From Bacteroidales bacterium (GTDB lineage: Bacteria; Bacteroidota; Bacteroidia; Bacteroidales; P3), in assembly GCA_017479705.1 (NCBI GenBank), contig JAFVCA010000038.1, positions 62,001 to 126,000 on the forward strand: a stretch of DNA of 64,000 bases, in the 5' to 3' direction. The translations under genes were made by a program, and so were the position numbers. The notes beneath the pieces were generated by a model. The model searched no databases, had not been told where the DNA came from, and was given only the letters and a program-made list of their open reading frames with translations. Shown in pieces: positions 18,914 through 27,471 of this stretch (its first letter is position 1; every line of letters begins with the position of its first letter).

Positions 18914-19282
18914 TCATTCGTTGGTCTTGCCGCTGACGAAAGGGGTGCGTTCGGCATCGCCCCACAGTTCTTCCAGTTTGTAGAAGTCACGTCTTTCCTG
19001 CTGGAAAATATGGACCACGACATCGAAATAATCCATCAGTATCCATTCGGCGTTCATATAACCTTCCACCTTTGAGGGATTGAGGCCGGTGGCCTTCTTC
19101 ACCACCTCATGCACATGGTCGCACAAAGCGCTGACATGTGCCGGTACCGTGCCGGATGCCACAACAAAAAAAGCAGCGGGCGCACTTTGCAACCCGCGCA
19201 TATCCAGTATCTGCACGTCCAATCCTTTTTTCTCATCCAAGGCCTGCGCGGCCAGTTTTGCTAATACTTCTGATTCAGTCAT
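18914..19282 (-). CDS. rsfS: Ribosome silencing factor RsfS
   Basis: The product is 122 residues, normal for the DUF143 family. Typical segments are KKGLDVQILDMRG, FFVVASGTVPAHVSALCDHVHEVVKK, EGYMNAEWILMDYFDVVVHIF and FYKLEELWGDA. RsfS binds L14 and blocks subunit joining during starvation. Its start overlaps the end of tsaE by 8 bases, which suggests coupled translation. Confidence 0.93.
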   Translation of the reverse strand: MTESEVLAKLAAQALDEKKGLDVQILDMRGLQSAPAAFFVVASGTVPAHVSALCDHVHEVVKKATGLNPSKVEGYMNAEWILMDYFDVVVHIFQQERRDFYKLEELWGDAERTPFVSGKTNE

Positions 19283-19697
19283 TTATTATGTTTGCAATAA
19301 GTGTTCTTACTCCATTTTCTTCCTCTATTTCCACCCTCACATAATGCTCCGGCAACAGGGTTTCAATCTTCTCTGTCCACTCCGTGAAGCAGTAGGCTCC
19401 GCTGTAGAAATACTCTTCATACCCTATGTCAAAAGCCTCCTCGGCGCTCTTCAGTCGGTAGAAGTCGAAATGGTAGACCGGCTCGCCCTCACCCGTGGTG
19501 TATTCGTTGATGATGGCAAAGGTGGGGCTGCACACCGTCTCCTCTACTCCCAAGTGGGTACACAACTCTTTTATCAGCGTTGTCTTGCCCACACCCATTT
19601 TGCCGAAAAAGGCAAAAAAGCGTTCTTCTGGATATTCCTCCAGCAAATCTGATGCCACTTGCGGCAACTGCTCCAAATTGTCAAAAACCCGTTTCAC
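19275..19697 (-). CDS. tsaE: tRNA threonylcarbamoyladenosine biosynthesis ATPase TsaE
   Basis: The product is 140 residues. Walker A GKMGVGKTTLIKEL lies near residue 30, with SPTFAIINEY, VYHFDFYRL and a GAYCFTEWTEKI segment as in TsaE. It works with TsaB and TsaD in t6A modification at position 37 of tRNAs reading ANN codons. It lies 8 bases after the DUF4293 gene and overlaps rsfS. Confidence 0.92.
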   Translation of the reverse strand: MKRVFDNLEQLPQVASDLLEEYPEERFFAFFGKMGVGKTTLIKELCTHLGVEETVCSPTFAIINEYTTGEGEPVYHFDFYRLKSAEEAFDIGYEEYFYSGAYCFTEWTEKIETLLPEHYVRVEIEEENGVRTLIANIIND

Positions 19698-19705
19698 GGC
19701 ATCAA

Positions 19706-20239
19706 CTATCTTAATCTGTCAGCAGCGCGGACCTTCTCCTCGTCTTTCTTGATATAGCGCTGGGCAAGGAACATCAGCACCACAGCGGCTATGATTGCCC
19801 ATGTGGAAACCCCGTAAGTGACATGCACATCGGTGCAAGACATTGCCCGCGTTGCCTGATCCACAAACGCATCCACTGCCCAGATAAATATCAAGAACAG
19901 GTCCACCACACCCAGCAGGAATCCCACGGCCACCACGCGCATCTGGCGCACACGGTTCTTGTAGAGGAAGATGCTGACCAATGCTATCAAGGCTGAAACG
20001 ATGGTCAGTGCAACCAAAGGCCACGTCTTCACAAATCCGCGTTGCCCAATTTCCACGGGCTCGCCGTTCAGTATCTGCGACATCGTTTCCGGGACGTCTT
20101 TCGGTATCATCCTGAGTTCTCCCGTCACGGGTACCCCAAGTGGGGCTTTGCCCTCAAACGAGGCTATCGGGAAGATGAAACACAGGGCCAGTGCACACAC
20201 GGCCAGAAACAGGAAGATGGTTTGTTTTCTTTGTATCAT
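19706..20239 (-). CDS. DUF4293-family membrane protein
   Basis: The product is 177 residues with four membrane helices and the typical start MIQRKQTIFLFLAVCALALC. An extracytoplasmic loop after helix 1 is followed by TWPLVALTIVSALIALVSIFLY, VVAVGFLLGVVDLFLIFIW and WAIIAAVVLMFLAQRYI with a charged tail. The family is Bacteroidota-specific and of unknown function. It sits between the DoxX-like gene and tsaE with short gaps. Confidence 0.8.
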   Translation of the reverse strand: MIQRKQTIFLFLAVCALALCFIFPIASFEGKAPLGVPVTGELRMIPKDVPETMSQILNGEPVEIGQRGFVKTWPLVALTIVSALIALVSIFLYKNRVRQMRVVAVGFLLGVVDLFLIFIWAVDAFVDQATRAMSCTDVHVTYGVSTWAIIAAVVLMFLAQRYIKKDEEKVRAADRLR

Positions 20240-20275
20240 TTCTTTTAAAACTTTAGTAGTTGCGAAAAGTAATTT

Positions 20276-21427
20276 CTATCTGAGTATAAAATCCTCTATG
20301 TCGTCGGCATGGCGGTAATGCCACTTGCCCAGCACCTTGCCGCCCTTCAACAGCAGGAATCCCGGATTGGAGCGTGCCATGGTCTCTATGGCCGTGACAT
20401 CGGCAAAGTAGAAGTCAAGGTTGTCCAAACCGTTATGGTAGAGGAACGACTGCACATCCTCAGGCAATGCCGAAGTCAGCACCACCATCTGTACACCGTG
20501 TTCCTCGGCCCACTCCGCTGCATCTTCCAACCCATCGAGACCGTCCTCGTTCACCTTGTCCAAATGGTGAATGGTGGCAATCAGCAGGTAGTCTTCGGAG
20601 CCTATCAACTCCTTGGCATGGTCGTTCATGTCCATGTCGAGCATCGAAAAGCCGTCGGCCTTAATCTCGTGCGGGTCTTCCACACGGCTGCTTTCCCACT
20701 CCCACTGTTCTTCCCAGGCGGGGTCTTCCATGCGCTTCACCAGCTCTTCCGACAGGAACTCGTCCCGTTCGCCGGTCTCTTTGTTGACGTAGGTCACATA
20801 GCTCTTCACCTGTGCATTCTCGTCCATGTCTATCATCTGGTTGCCAACCTTCCAGCTGCGGAAGTCTATGCAAGGCTCGTTGTTGATGTTGTACAGGCCG
20901 AACAGCACCATGGCAACAATGGCAAAAATAGTGATAAGCATGTCGCGCTCAAAACGTTGTTTGCGGCGCAAATCGCGCGTCAGGAATATCCACACGGTGG
21001 GAATATCCAGTGCGATGTTCTTCCAGAACGTCTGCCAATTTGTCAGTTTAATGGCGTCGCCAAAACATCCGCAGTCCGTCACCTCGTTGGTGATGGCGTC
21101 AAAGAGCGTGGTGGCGGTGAAGAAGAGCATCATCAGCACCAGCACCCATGCGCTGGTCCTTCTAAAAGTGCCGAACAGCAGCATTACGCCCGTGGTGAAC
21201 TCCACCACAATCAAGACCATGGCCATGAATGTAGCCAACGGCACAAGCCAGTCAAAGCTCATCCCGAAGAATGTCCATGCGGTCAGGTATTCTGTAATCT
21301 TAAACGAGGTGCCCATAGGGTCCACCCCCTTCACAAAGCTGGAAAAGATAAACACCAGCCCCACCACTACACGTGCCACCACATTGAGCGTCCAATTCAA
21401 ATTCGTATCTTTAATCTTCATGTCCAA
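20276..21427 (-). CDS. BT_3928-type DoxX/MauE-like membrane protein with thioredoxin-like C-terminus
   Basis: The product is 383 residues. The N-terminal half has four membrane helices (ARVVVGLVFIFSSFVKGVDP, LATFMAMVLIVVEFTTGVMLLFG, LVLMMLFFTATTLFDAI) and the conserved CGCFGDAIKLTNWQTFWKN, as in MauE/DoxX-related proteins of Bacteroidota. The C-terminal part (about 265-383) looks thioredoxin-fold-like (HGVQMVVLTSALPEDVQSFL, FADVTAIETMARSNPGFLLLKGGKVLGKWHY) but has no CxxC pair. The function is unknown; a redox or respiratory envelope role is inferred from the family. It follows DUF1599 by 23 bases. Confidence 0.82.
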   Translation of the reverse strand: MDMKIKDTNLNWTLNVVARVVVGLVFIFSSFVKGVDPMGTSFKITEYLTAWTFFGMSFDWLVPLATFMAMVLIVVEFTTGVMLLFGTFRRTSAWVLVLMMLFFTATTLFDAITNEVTDCGCFGDAIKLTNWQTFWKNIALDIPTVWIFLTRDLRRKQRFERDMLITIFAIVAMVLFGLYNINNEPCIDFRSWKVGNQMIDMDENAQVKSYVTYVNKETGERDEFLSEELVKRMEDPAWEEQWEWESSRVEDPHEIKADGFSMLDMDMNDHAKELIGSEDYLLIATIHHLDKVNEDGLDGLEDAAEWAEEHGVQMVVLTSALPEDVQSFLYHNGLDNLDFYFADVTAIETMARSNPGFLLLKGGKVLGKWHYRHADDIEDFILR

Positions 21428-21450
21428 AAATATTGATTTCTATTACCTAA

Positions 21451-22041
21451 TTATTTCTCATGCAAGCGTATCAGGCAGAAGAGGGAGTAGTTCACAATGT
21501 CCATGTAGCCCCCTTCCACGCCTTCAGACACCAGCGTCTTTCCGCTGTTGTCTTCTATCTGTTTGATGCGGCGCAGCTTCATCAGTATCAAGTCGACCAT
21601 GGAACCCACACGCATCATCCGCCAGGCCTCGCCGTAGTCGTGATTCTTGTCCAGCATCAACCGGGCGGCGCGGTTCAGATGTTTGTCATACAGCCCCATA
21701 GCCTTTTCCAACGGCAGCTCCTGTTCCCCTTCGGGGCCCAGCTCCTGCTGTATGAGGGCCATGACGGCATAGTTCACCATCGCCACAAACTCCTGCTCCA
21801 CATCCTCGCCCACGCGGTTCTCGCCGCTGTCCTCAATGCTGCGTATCCTGTTAGCCTTGATAAATATCTGATCCGTCAGCGACGGGAGCCTCAGCACCCG
21901 CCACGACGTGCCATAGTCGCGTGTCTTCTTCCCGTACATATCGCGGCACAGTGCCATCTCCGCCTCGAATTCCTTCTCGGTTTTGGATGTGGCCACAGCC
22001 GCATTATTGCTTTCTTTTGTTACCATAATAGCATACCTCAT
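21451..22041 (-). CDS. DUF1599 protein
   Basis: The product is 196 residues, or 191 if the second Met (22026) is used. It holds two related copies of the domain: DMYGKKTRDYGTSWRVLRLPSLTDQIFIKANRIRSIED and DKNHDYGEAWRMMRVGSMVDLILMKLRRIKQIED. This internal duplication is typical of DUF1599 (also called nucleotide modification associated domain 1). The biochemical role is not established. In Bacteroidota it is regularly found with folP and the BT_3928-type gene, as here. It is the first gene of the long minus-strand cluster and is divergent from folP. Confidence 0.85.
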   Translation of the reverse strand: MRYAIMVTKESNNAAVATSKTEKEFEAEMALCRDMYGKKTRDYGTSWRVLRLPSLTDQIFIKANRIRSIEDSGENRVGEDVEQEFVAMVNYAVMALIQQELGPEGEQELPLEKAMGLYDKHLNRAARLMLDKNHDYGEAWRMMRVGSMVDLILMKLRRIKQIEDNSGKTLVSEGVEGGYMDIVNYSLFCLIRLHEK

Positions 22042-22111
22042 AACGTCATAATGCTTTTTTTATTGCTGTGACACAATTAAAAAAGCAAAAAAACGTTTTT
22101 ACTTCAAAAAA

Positions 22112-22120
22112 ACAAAGATA
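22112..22120 (-). promoter_or_regulatory. Bacteroidota -7 box for the DUF1599-rluA cluster
   Basis: The reverse strand reads TATCTTTGT, which fits TAnnTTTG(C/T), about 70 bases upstream of the DUF1599 start. The gap to folP is only 96 bases, so both genes are controlled from this segment. Confidence 0.6.
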
Positions 22121-22137
22121 CACATTTTTTTCCATTC

Positions 22138-23040
22138 ATGAACTATCCTGCTCAATTTTCGCCCTTCAGCCTCCGCTGCCGCCGGGGCACAGTCACCTTC
22201 CGGCGCCCCGCCGTGATGGGCATTCTCAACGCCACCGCCGACTCCTTCTACGACGGAGGCCGCTACAACCGTCCCGACGCGCTCCTGTCCCATGCCCGCG
22301 AGCTGCTGCAACAGGGGGCCGACATCCTCGACCTCGGGGTCATGTCCTCCCGTCGCGGTGCCGCCATACTCTCCCCTGCCGACGTGGCCGCCAAGCTTGC
22401 GCCCCTCGTGGCCCTGCTCCGCACCGAGCTGCCGGACGCGCTCATCTCCGTCGACACCTGCCAGAGCCTCCCCGCCACCCGCGCCGTCGAGGCTGGTGCC
22501 GACATCATCAACGACATCTCCGGCGGCCAACTCGACCCCCAGATGCTCCCCACCGTCGTCTCGCTCGGCGTGCCGTACATCCTCATGCACATGCGCGGCA
22601 CTCCCGCCACCATGCTGCTGCCTGAAAACACACGCTACGACGACATCGTCGACGACCTTGCCCGCTACTACGACCAGCGGCTCAACCTGCTCTCCCCCCT
22701 CGGCCCCGACCGCATCATCCTCGACCCCGGCCTCGGCTTTGCCAAGACCGTGGAGCAGAACCACGAGTTGCTGCACCGGCTGCCCGAACTCATCCGCCGC
22801 TTCCCGCAATACCCCATGCTCGTAGCCCTCTCCAACAAGTCCATGATCACCCGCCGCCTTGCCGACTTTGCCGACCACTACGGCCCCGCCACTCCTCCCC
22901 TCCCCGACTCCGAGTTAGGCACCCTCGTCCTCAACACCGTCGCCCTCAGCGGCGGAGCCTCACTCCTCCGCGTCCATACCCCGCGTCCCACCCGCCTCGC
23001 CATCAGCCTCCTCTTCGGCGGCGAACCGCCGCTGGTATAA
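22138..23040 (+). CDS. folP: Dihydropteroate synthase
   Basis: The product is 300 residues. It has the family motifs MGILNATADSFYDGG (from Met27), GADILDLGVMSSRRGA, SVDTCQ, INDISGG, YILMHMRGTP and ILDPGLGFAKT. It joins 6-hydroxymethyl-dihydropterin pyrophosphate to p-aminobenzoate in folate synthesis. Two family positions differ from the usual form (ATADSF for VTPDSF, and SSRRGA for ESTRPG-like). The last residues, FGGEPPLV, are encoded by a stretch closely matching the palindromic repeat found elsewhere in the window, which seems to supply the end of the gene including its stop. The diadenylate cyclase gene that often follows folP lies 3.5 kb away. Confidence 0.92.
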   Translation: MNYPAQFSPFSLRCRRGTVTFRRPAVMGILNATADSFYDGGRYNRPDALLSHARELLQQGADILDLGVMSSRRGAAILSPADVAAKLAPLVALLRTELPDALISVDTCQSLPATRAVEAGADIINDISGGQLDPQMLPTVVSLGVPYILMHMRGTPATMLLPENTRYDDIVDDLARYYDQRLNLLSPLGPDRIILDPGLGFAKTVEQNHELLHRLPELIRRFPQYPMLVALSNKSMITRRLADFADHYGPATPPLPDSELGTLVLNTVALSGGASLLRVHTPRPTRLAISLLFGGEPPLV

Positions 23041-23136
23041 AAGGGGCAAACCACCGCTGGCGCTAAAGGGTCAAACCACCACGGGTGATTAACGGTGGTC
23101 ACCTGTACACTCAGACAAAGTCACCCCAAAACAAGC

Positions 23137-23165
23137 AGGGAGCCTATTTCAAGAACAGGCTCCCT
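23137..23165. terminator. Hairpin between folP and the convergent lipoprotein gene
   Basis: AGGGAGCCT at 23137-23145 pairs with AGGCTCCCT at 23157-23165 around an 11-base loop. There is no long T run on either side, so it may work only partly or for both strands. Confidence 0.45.
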
Positions 23166-23257
23166 AAAATAGATTCTACAACGAAGCCTCCAAAATTGTA
23201 CGAGGCCTCTTCCAAAACAGATTCAAAATCCTCCACGCCGAATCTGGTTCATATATT

Positions 23258-25414
23258 TCAATGGAAGTACAGCTGCGCGGTTCTGCTCAAGGATGAGCCA
23301 TCAGGCATATCAAGTCGAACCGTACAGACATCCCTTACACCAGCATAGGAACCGGGAACATAGAGTGTCGCAACATAGTGAACTTCATCTCCTACAGTGT
23401 ATGTTTTGGAATTAGAATACCCGTCAGTGCCCACAATACTCATGGTTATAATAGTGCCGGCTGGCAAGCAGTAAAGATTAGCGACTGCATCATAACCCAC
23501 ATAAGCAAGTGGAGCGGGTGGATTAAGTGTAAAATCAGTAATTCTTGGAGTTCCTCCCCATGAAACATTTAAATCTGGGAGGCCATGTTCTCCATCATAA
23601 ACCACGGGCAAACCTTTTATATTCTGAGGGATAGCACATACTACAGGGGACAAATATAATGGTGTGTTCCAGGCAATTTTTTTGTTACGTAACAATCCGC
23701 ATATCCCATCGGCAATAGATGTCCCGGTCGAACCTGGCACATCGGTGAAAAATGCGCATACCACATCCAATGCAACCGTTATCCTTTCACAAGCCAAAAA
23801 GAAACCAGGTGCAGACACTGCAGTTACTCCCGCGAAGGCAAGTGCCACAGATATGGCTGCACATCCACCAGCAGACATCAACTCATTGACAAAACATACT
23901 TTTCCCATAACATTCGCAATAACATCGCAATAATCATCAAGATCAATATTGTGATGTGTCATTATCCCGTTAGGAATATAGTACGAGTAATGGCCTGTAC
24001 CAATTTTAGTATTGACTGGAATACGAGTTCTAAACTTTCCGTACCCATAAGACCCTGTCATGTTTGAATGGTCATAAACATCTATCCAACACTGAGCATC
24101 CGTGGGCACACCACATTGATTAACCCAAAAGTCTCCTGTTTTCGGACCAGTGATGTATGGTCCATCCTTTGACAAACCGTTCGCATTCCCCGATTCTGGA
24201 AACATTGGTCGCACTGTCAGTATTGTACTATCCGTACGCGCCGTTCCTGCATTACCATTGCCCCCTTTAGCACCATCAGCAGTATTGTTTGAATTAAAAT
24301 ATGCAATGGTATTCAATTGCTCCCCAGAAGCGGGGTCAATAAGTGCCAGTGCAGCAGATTCATTATCCAGCCAATTCAGCTGCATGATTACTCCATTCGA
24401 AGCCCATATCTCTATTGGTCTTTCTAAAGTGTCAAAAAAGATATCAGTATTAATGGCCTTATCATGTTCTTTAATCAACACATTAGAAACTTTAAGAGGT
24501 CTGCCGGAATTATCTTTTGTTCCAAAAATATATGCAGTGTCAGCTGTTTCATTCAGTATACATGCAATCATCGGATTTGTTGGATCTAAATCAACTTCAA
24601 TTCGCGGGAGATCTTCAACAAATACTAAATCATTGTCCGAAAAATTGATAGTAGTAAACTGACTACGGGTGATATATATTGAAACCCCCGTTTTGCTGCT
24701 CTTAGTACACACATTGCCATCTTCATCCTTTATGGTAAAGGTCATGCTTGAATAATTCCCATGAGGAAGATAGATGTAAAAATCTGCACCATTACTAATC
24801 GATTGTGGAGTTGTACACACTAACTCAGTAGTATTACTTCCATTGCTTTCAAGCGTAATTGTGGGTACTCCATTATTACGTATTGAATACACTCCATTGA
24901 TATCAGAACTGGCAGTTACTTCGATACTGCTCACATTGACACCTGTTTTTTGCAAATGCACCTTTATTACACCGCACAGGTTTTTAAATGAGAGTTGGTC
25001 ATTGTTGCATTCTGCATACATTGGGAAACCCGATAATGAGCCATCCTCTGAAAACTGCACCGATGGCAATGTGATATTCACACCATCCGAAGTTATTGTC
25101 GAAGGATAAAAGGCACGATAAGGTCCCTTTCCCGTTCTACCACTGACATTGTCAAAAACCGCTGTAGTTGCGGGCGTTCCTGGCGTTGCAGAATATAGAC
25201 CTCTACCGCTCCTGCCGTACACGGCAATTTGGTCGCCATCAACCCAGTTGAGGGCTGTGCCGTTGAGGACGGTCTTGCCGTCTTGAGAGGTGCAGTCTTC
25301 CATCGTGGCGCGGAACTGCGTGCCGTCGCCTGTGGCCTCCTTTTGGCAAGAGGACAGGGTGAATAGACTCGATAGAGCCAATAGACTCAATAGACTTACT
25401 AACGTTTTTTTCAT
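23258..25414 (-). CDS. Large lipoprotein with fimbrillin-like N-terminal domain
   Basis: The product is 718 residues with lipobox LSSC (Cys23). The first part (FRATMEDCTSQDGKTVLNG, LNWVDGDQIAVYGRSG) resembles the N-terminal domain of fimbrillin-like surface proteins. The middle is beta-rich and unassigned. Around residues 500-570 lies a Gly/Ala/Cys-rich hydrophobic stretch (GGCAAISVALAFAGVTAVSAPGFFLACERI) that could be a buried helix pair or a membrane-active segment. The signal and first ~70 codons are GC-rich like the genome, while most of the rest is AT-rich, so the gene looks like a mosaic. It lies between folP and the diadenylate cyclase gene, facing folP. Function unknown. Confidence 0.65.
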   Translation of the reverse strand: MKKTLVSLLSLLALSSLFTLSSCQKEATGDGTQFRATMEDCTSQDGKTVLNGTALNWVDGDQIAVYGRSGRGLYSATPGTPATTAVFDNVSGRTGKGPYRAFYPSTITSDGVNITLPSVQFSEDGSLSGFPMYAECNNDQLSFKNLCGVIKVHLQKTGVNVSSIEVTASSDINGVYSIRNNGVPTITLESNGSNTTELVCTTPQSISNGADFYIYLPHGNYSSMTFTIKDEDGNVCTKSSKTGVSIYITRSQFTTINFSDNDLVFVEDLPRIEVDLDPTNPMIACILNETADTAYIFGTKDNSGRPLKVSNVLIKEHDKAINTDIFFDTLERPIEIWASNGVIMQLNWLDNESAALALIDPASGEQLNTIAYFNSNNTADGAKGGNGNAGTARTDSTILTVRPMFPESGNANGLSKDGPYITGPKTGDFWVNQCGVPTDAQCWIDVYDHSNMTGSYGYGKFRTRIPVNTKIGTGHYSYYIPNGIMTHHNIDLDDYCDVIANVMGKVCFVNELMSAGGCAAISVALAFAGVTAVSAPGFFLACERITVALDVVCAFFTDVPGSTGTSIADGICGLLRNKKIAWNTPLYLSPVVCAIPQNIKGLPVVYDGEHGLPDLNVSWGGTPRITDFTLNPPAPLAYVGYDAVANLYCLPAGTIITMSIVGTDGYSNSKTYTVGDEVHYVATLYVPGSYAGVRDVCTVRLDMPDGSSLSRTAQLYFH

Positions 25415-25489
25415 TTTTTTAATTGTTTGTGTTTTGTTTAGTTTGTTTGTTTTACTTGGTTCTTTGAGGAGTTTTCATACCTCGGAGAA

Positions 25490-25765
25490 TTTTCATACCC
25501 CGGCGCTTCGCGTCACCCCTTTCAAAAGGGGAGGGCTGCCGCACCACATGTCGCCACCATGCCGCAAGCCATGCCGCACTTCGATGCAGACAAAGACCCG
25601 CAATCGGTGTAGACAAAGACCCGCAACCGCGACCTCCCCTTTTCAAAGGGGCCGGGGGTATGCAGAAGTCATGCCTACCATGCCGCAAACCATGCCGCAA
25701 CCGATGCAGACAAAGACCCGCAACCGCGACCTCCCCTTTTCAAAGGGGCCGGGGGTATGTAGAAA
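25490..25765. repeat. GC-rich hairpin repeats, second cluster
   Basis: One copy (CATACCCCGG, then CCCCTTTCAAAAGGGGAG) lies near 25495-25530. Two copies in the opposite direction (CCCCTTTTCAAAGGGG followed by CCGGGGGTATG) end near 25662 and 25759. The two inverted copies are parts of a tandem unit that also holds GATGCAGACAAAGACCCGC. The hairpin core is the same as in the 8.6-9.1 kb repeats. Confidence 0.7.
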
Positions 25766-25794
25766 GCAACTCATTCAAAGAACTCTTTTTAATT

Positions 25795-25857
25795 ACCAGC
25801 GGCGGTGTGCCGCTTTAATTACCCGCGGAGGTTCTCCGCCCTGCGGAGGTTCTCCGC
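25795..25857. repeat. Cluster of 15-base palindromic repeats
   Basis: Two exact copies of GCGGAGGTTCTCCGC lie at 25825-25839 and 25843-25857. A related GCGGCGGTGTGCCGC starts near 25799, preceded by AATTACCA. No gene is visible from here to about 26060. Confidence 0.75.
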
Positions 25858-26069
25858 ACGCCGCTTAGTCGAAGTCGCTGCCGCCGTGCACTTCGCCGCT
25901 GCTGACGAGGTTCTCGTTGCTGCCTGTGGGGACAAGTTCGCCGCTGGCTTGGAAGCCGCGCTCCACGCGGGCTGCAAGCACTTCGACCATGGGAGCATTG
26001 TACTCCCGTTTTGTGTTGTGTGTCATTTTGTTTGTTGTGTTTGGTATTTGTTTATGCCTACTCTATACA

Positions 26070-26363
26070 AACAGTTTTCGGCTTCCCTGCCTGAGCCGGA
26101 AAGCCGATATTCTCTGAATAAGGGGCATGAAGAAAGGCGTGAGTCTTTCGTTCAAACTGCTTATTTTTACGCTGGGCGTCCGGAATTGCCCTGAAAGTAA
26201 ATAAGTATCACGAAAATCCACGCCCCATGGACGTGAACCCTCTGCTTTCTTATTCCCACTTTCATTAAGTTTTCCGGACTTAGCGCAAGAGAACAAGAGC
26301 GTCAAGCTCAGTTATTTATGTCTTATATTTTTATACTATTACATGCTTTTATTGTTTTGATTT
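26070..26363 (-). ncRNA. Candidate structured RNA, unassigned
   Basis: On the reverse strand a promoter at 26370-26378 is followed by a chain of paired segments. A rod is closed by CGCT/AGCG (26282-26285 with 26170-26173), then TTCCGGAC/GTCCGGAA (26272-26279 with 26178-26185), a 7-base pair helix (26258-26264 with 26192-26198), a 6-base pair helix (26249-26254 with 26200-26205), an internal bubble and a terminal hairpin at 26219-26235. Downstream are hairpins at 26132-26149 and 26077-26104. Two of the helices need a G-U pair that exists only on the minus strand, which supports this direction. An open frame crosses it (80 codons, TTG start), but the pairing explains the sequence better. RNA family not identified. 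Confidence 0.45.
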
Positions 26364-26369
26364 TACGCT

Positions 26370-26378
26370 GCAAAGATA
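26370..26378 (-). promoter_or_regulatory. Bacteroidota -7 box facing the candidate RNA
   Basis: The reverse strand reads TATCTTTGC, a perfect -7 element. The nearest convincing protein-coding start in that direction is about 950 bases away, so the promoter suggests a non-coding transcript. Confidence 0.6.
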
Positions 26379-26587
26379 CACATTTTTCCTGACGTGGCAA
26401 GTTTTTCAGTTCCGGCCGCGCAATAATCCTGCACAGAGCATCCGACAATTGATTGTTAGAGGAGCGTTGAAACGTCTTCGAGGAGGCGGCGACGGCGGGG
26501 CGGGAGATTTTTGTTGCACGGCATAAAATAAAACAGGCGATGGGGCGTTATGGGTTGCGAAAAAAAGTTGAATCAAAACGAACTGAT

Positions 26588-27388
26588 ATGTTTCCGTTTC
26601 CGCACATACGCTTTGTCGACATTCTTGACATTTTCATGGTCGCCCTGTTAGTGTACGAGTTGTACCGCATGTTGAAGGGCACAAACATTATCCGCATCTT
26701 CTGGGCGCTGCTTGTGATGTACATTGCCTGGAAGATTTTCGACGCGCTGAACATGCGCTTTTGCAGCCAGATACTGGGCGGGATTATGAGCATCGGGCTC
26801 ATCGCGCTGGTGATTGTGTTCCAGCCAGAGATTCGCAAGTTCCTTCTCTTTATCGGGACGAAAACCCAGATGACGGGCGACACGATGGCCAAGCGGCTGA
26901 GGTTTTGGCGCAGCGATGTGCAGAAGCACAACAGCATGAACTACGAGCCTTACATCCAGGCGTGCATGCACATGTCGCAGAGCAAGACGGGCGCACTCAT
27001 CATCTTCAAGCGCAGCAACGAGGTGGAGGAGCTGGTACGCACAGGTGAGGTGATAAACGCCGTGGCCTCGTCGGCACTGCTTGAGACGCTCTTCTTCAAG
27101 AACTCGCCGCTGCACGACGGCGCGGTGATAGTGAGCGGCAACCAGGTGCTGGCGGCACGCTGCATCCTGCCCGTCACCTCGCGCACGGACATAGACCCCA
27201 ACCTGGGACTGCGGCACCGCAGCGCCATCGGGGTCACGGAGCAGCTGGATGTGGTGAGCGTCATCGTGTCGGAAGAGACGGGAGCCATCTCCTACGCCAT
27301 CGAAGGCGAGATACACCACAATGTAACCCCCGTGCAGCTGCGCCACGCCTTGGAGAAACTGATTGACGGCAATTCGGAAACCGAATAG
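26588..27388 (+). CDS. cdaA: Diadenylate cyclase (CdaA type)
   Basis: From the ATG at 26588 the product is 266 residues; an in-frame ATG at 26540 would add 16 residues. I prefer the shorter form because the extra residues (MGRYGLRKKVESKRTD) look like a translated A-rich leader and the family starts close to the first helix. Three membrane helices (VDILDIFMVALLVYELYRML, IRIFWALLVMYIAWKIF, LGGIMSIGLIALVIVF) precede a DAC domain with SPLHDGAVIV and GLRHRSAIG, the catalytic DGA and RHR motifs. It makes cyclic di-AMP, which in other bacteria controls potassium uptake and cell-wall balance. Confidence 0.92.
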   Translation: MFPFPHIRFVDILDIFMVALLVYELYRMLKGTNIIRIFWALLVMYIAWKIFDALNMRFCSQILGGIMSIGLIALVIVFQPEIRKFLLFIGTKTQMTGDTMAKRLRFWRSDVQKHNSMNYEPYIQACMHMSQSKTGALIIFKRSNEVEELVRTGEVINAVASSALLETLFFKNSPLHDGAVIVSGNQVLAARCILPVTSRTDIDPNLGLRHRSAIGVTEQLDVVSVIVSEETGAISYAIEGEIHHNVTPVQLRHALEKLIDGNSETE

Positions 27389-27430
27389 CGGCACGCCGCC
27401 GACCGTGGCGGCAAACCACAATGAAACTGA

Positions 27431-27471
27431 AGCCCACCCACCACCGAAGTGCAGGTCTGGATGGGCTTTTT
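27431..27471 (+). terminator. Terminator after cdaA
   Basis: AGCCCACCCA at 27431-27440 pairs, with one mismatch, with TGGATGGGCT at 27458-27467, followed by TTTTTG. It lies about 40 bases after the cdaA stop. Confidence 0.7.

Noticed and set aside
23041..23257. A tRNA or other RNA gene after folP
   Set aside because: Only decayed repeat copies and one 9-bp hairpin are visible; no cloverleaf or T-loop motif.
26063..26305. 80-codon open frame on the minus strand between the lipoprotein and cdaA
   Set aside because: It has only a TTG start, and the DNA under it is explained better by nested base pairing of an RNA. I keep the RNA call tentative.
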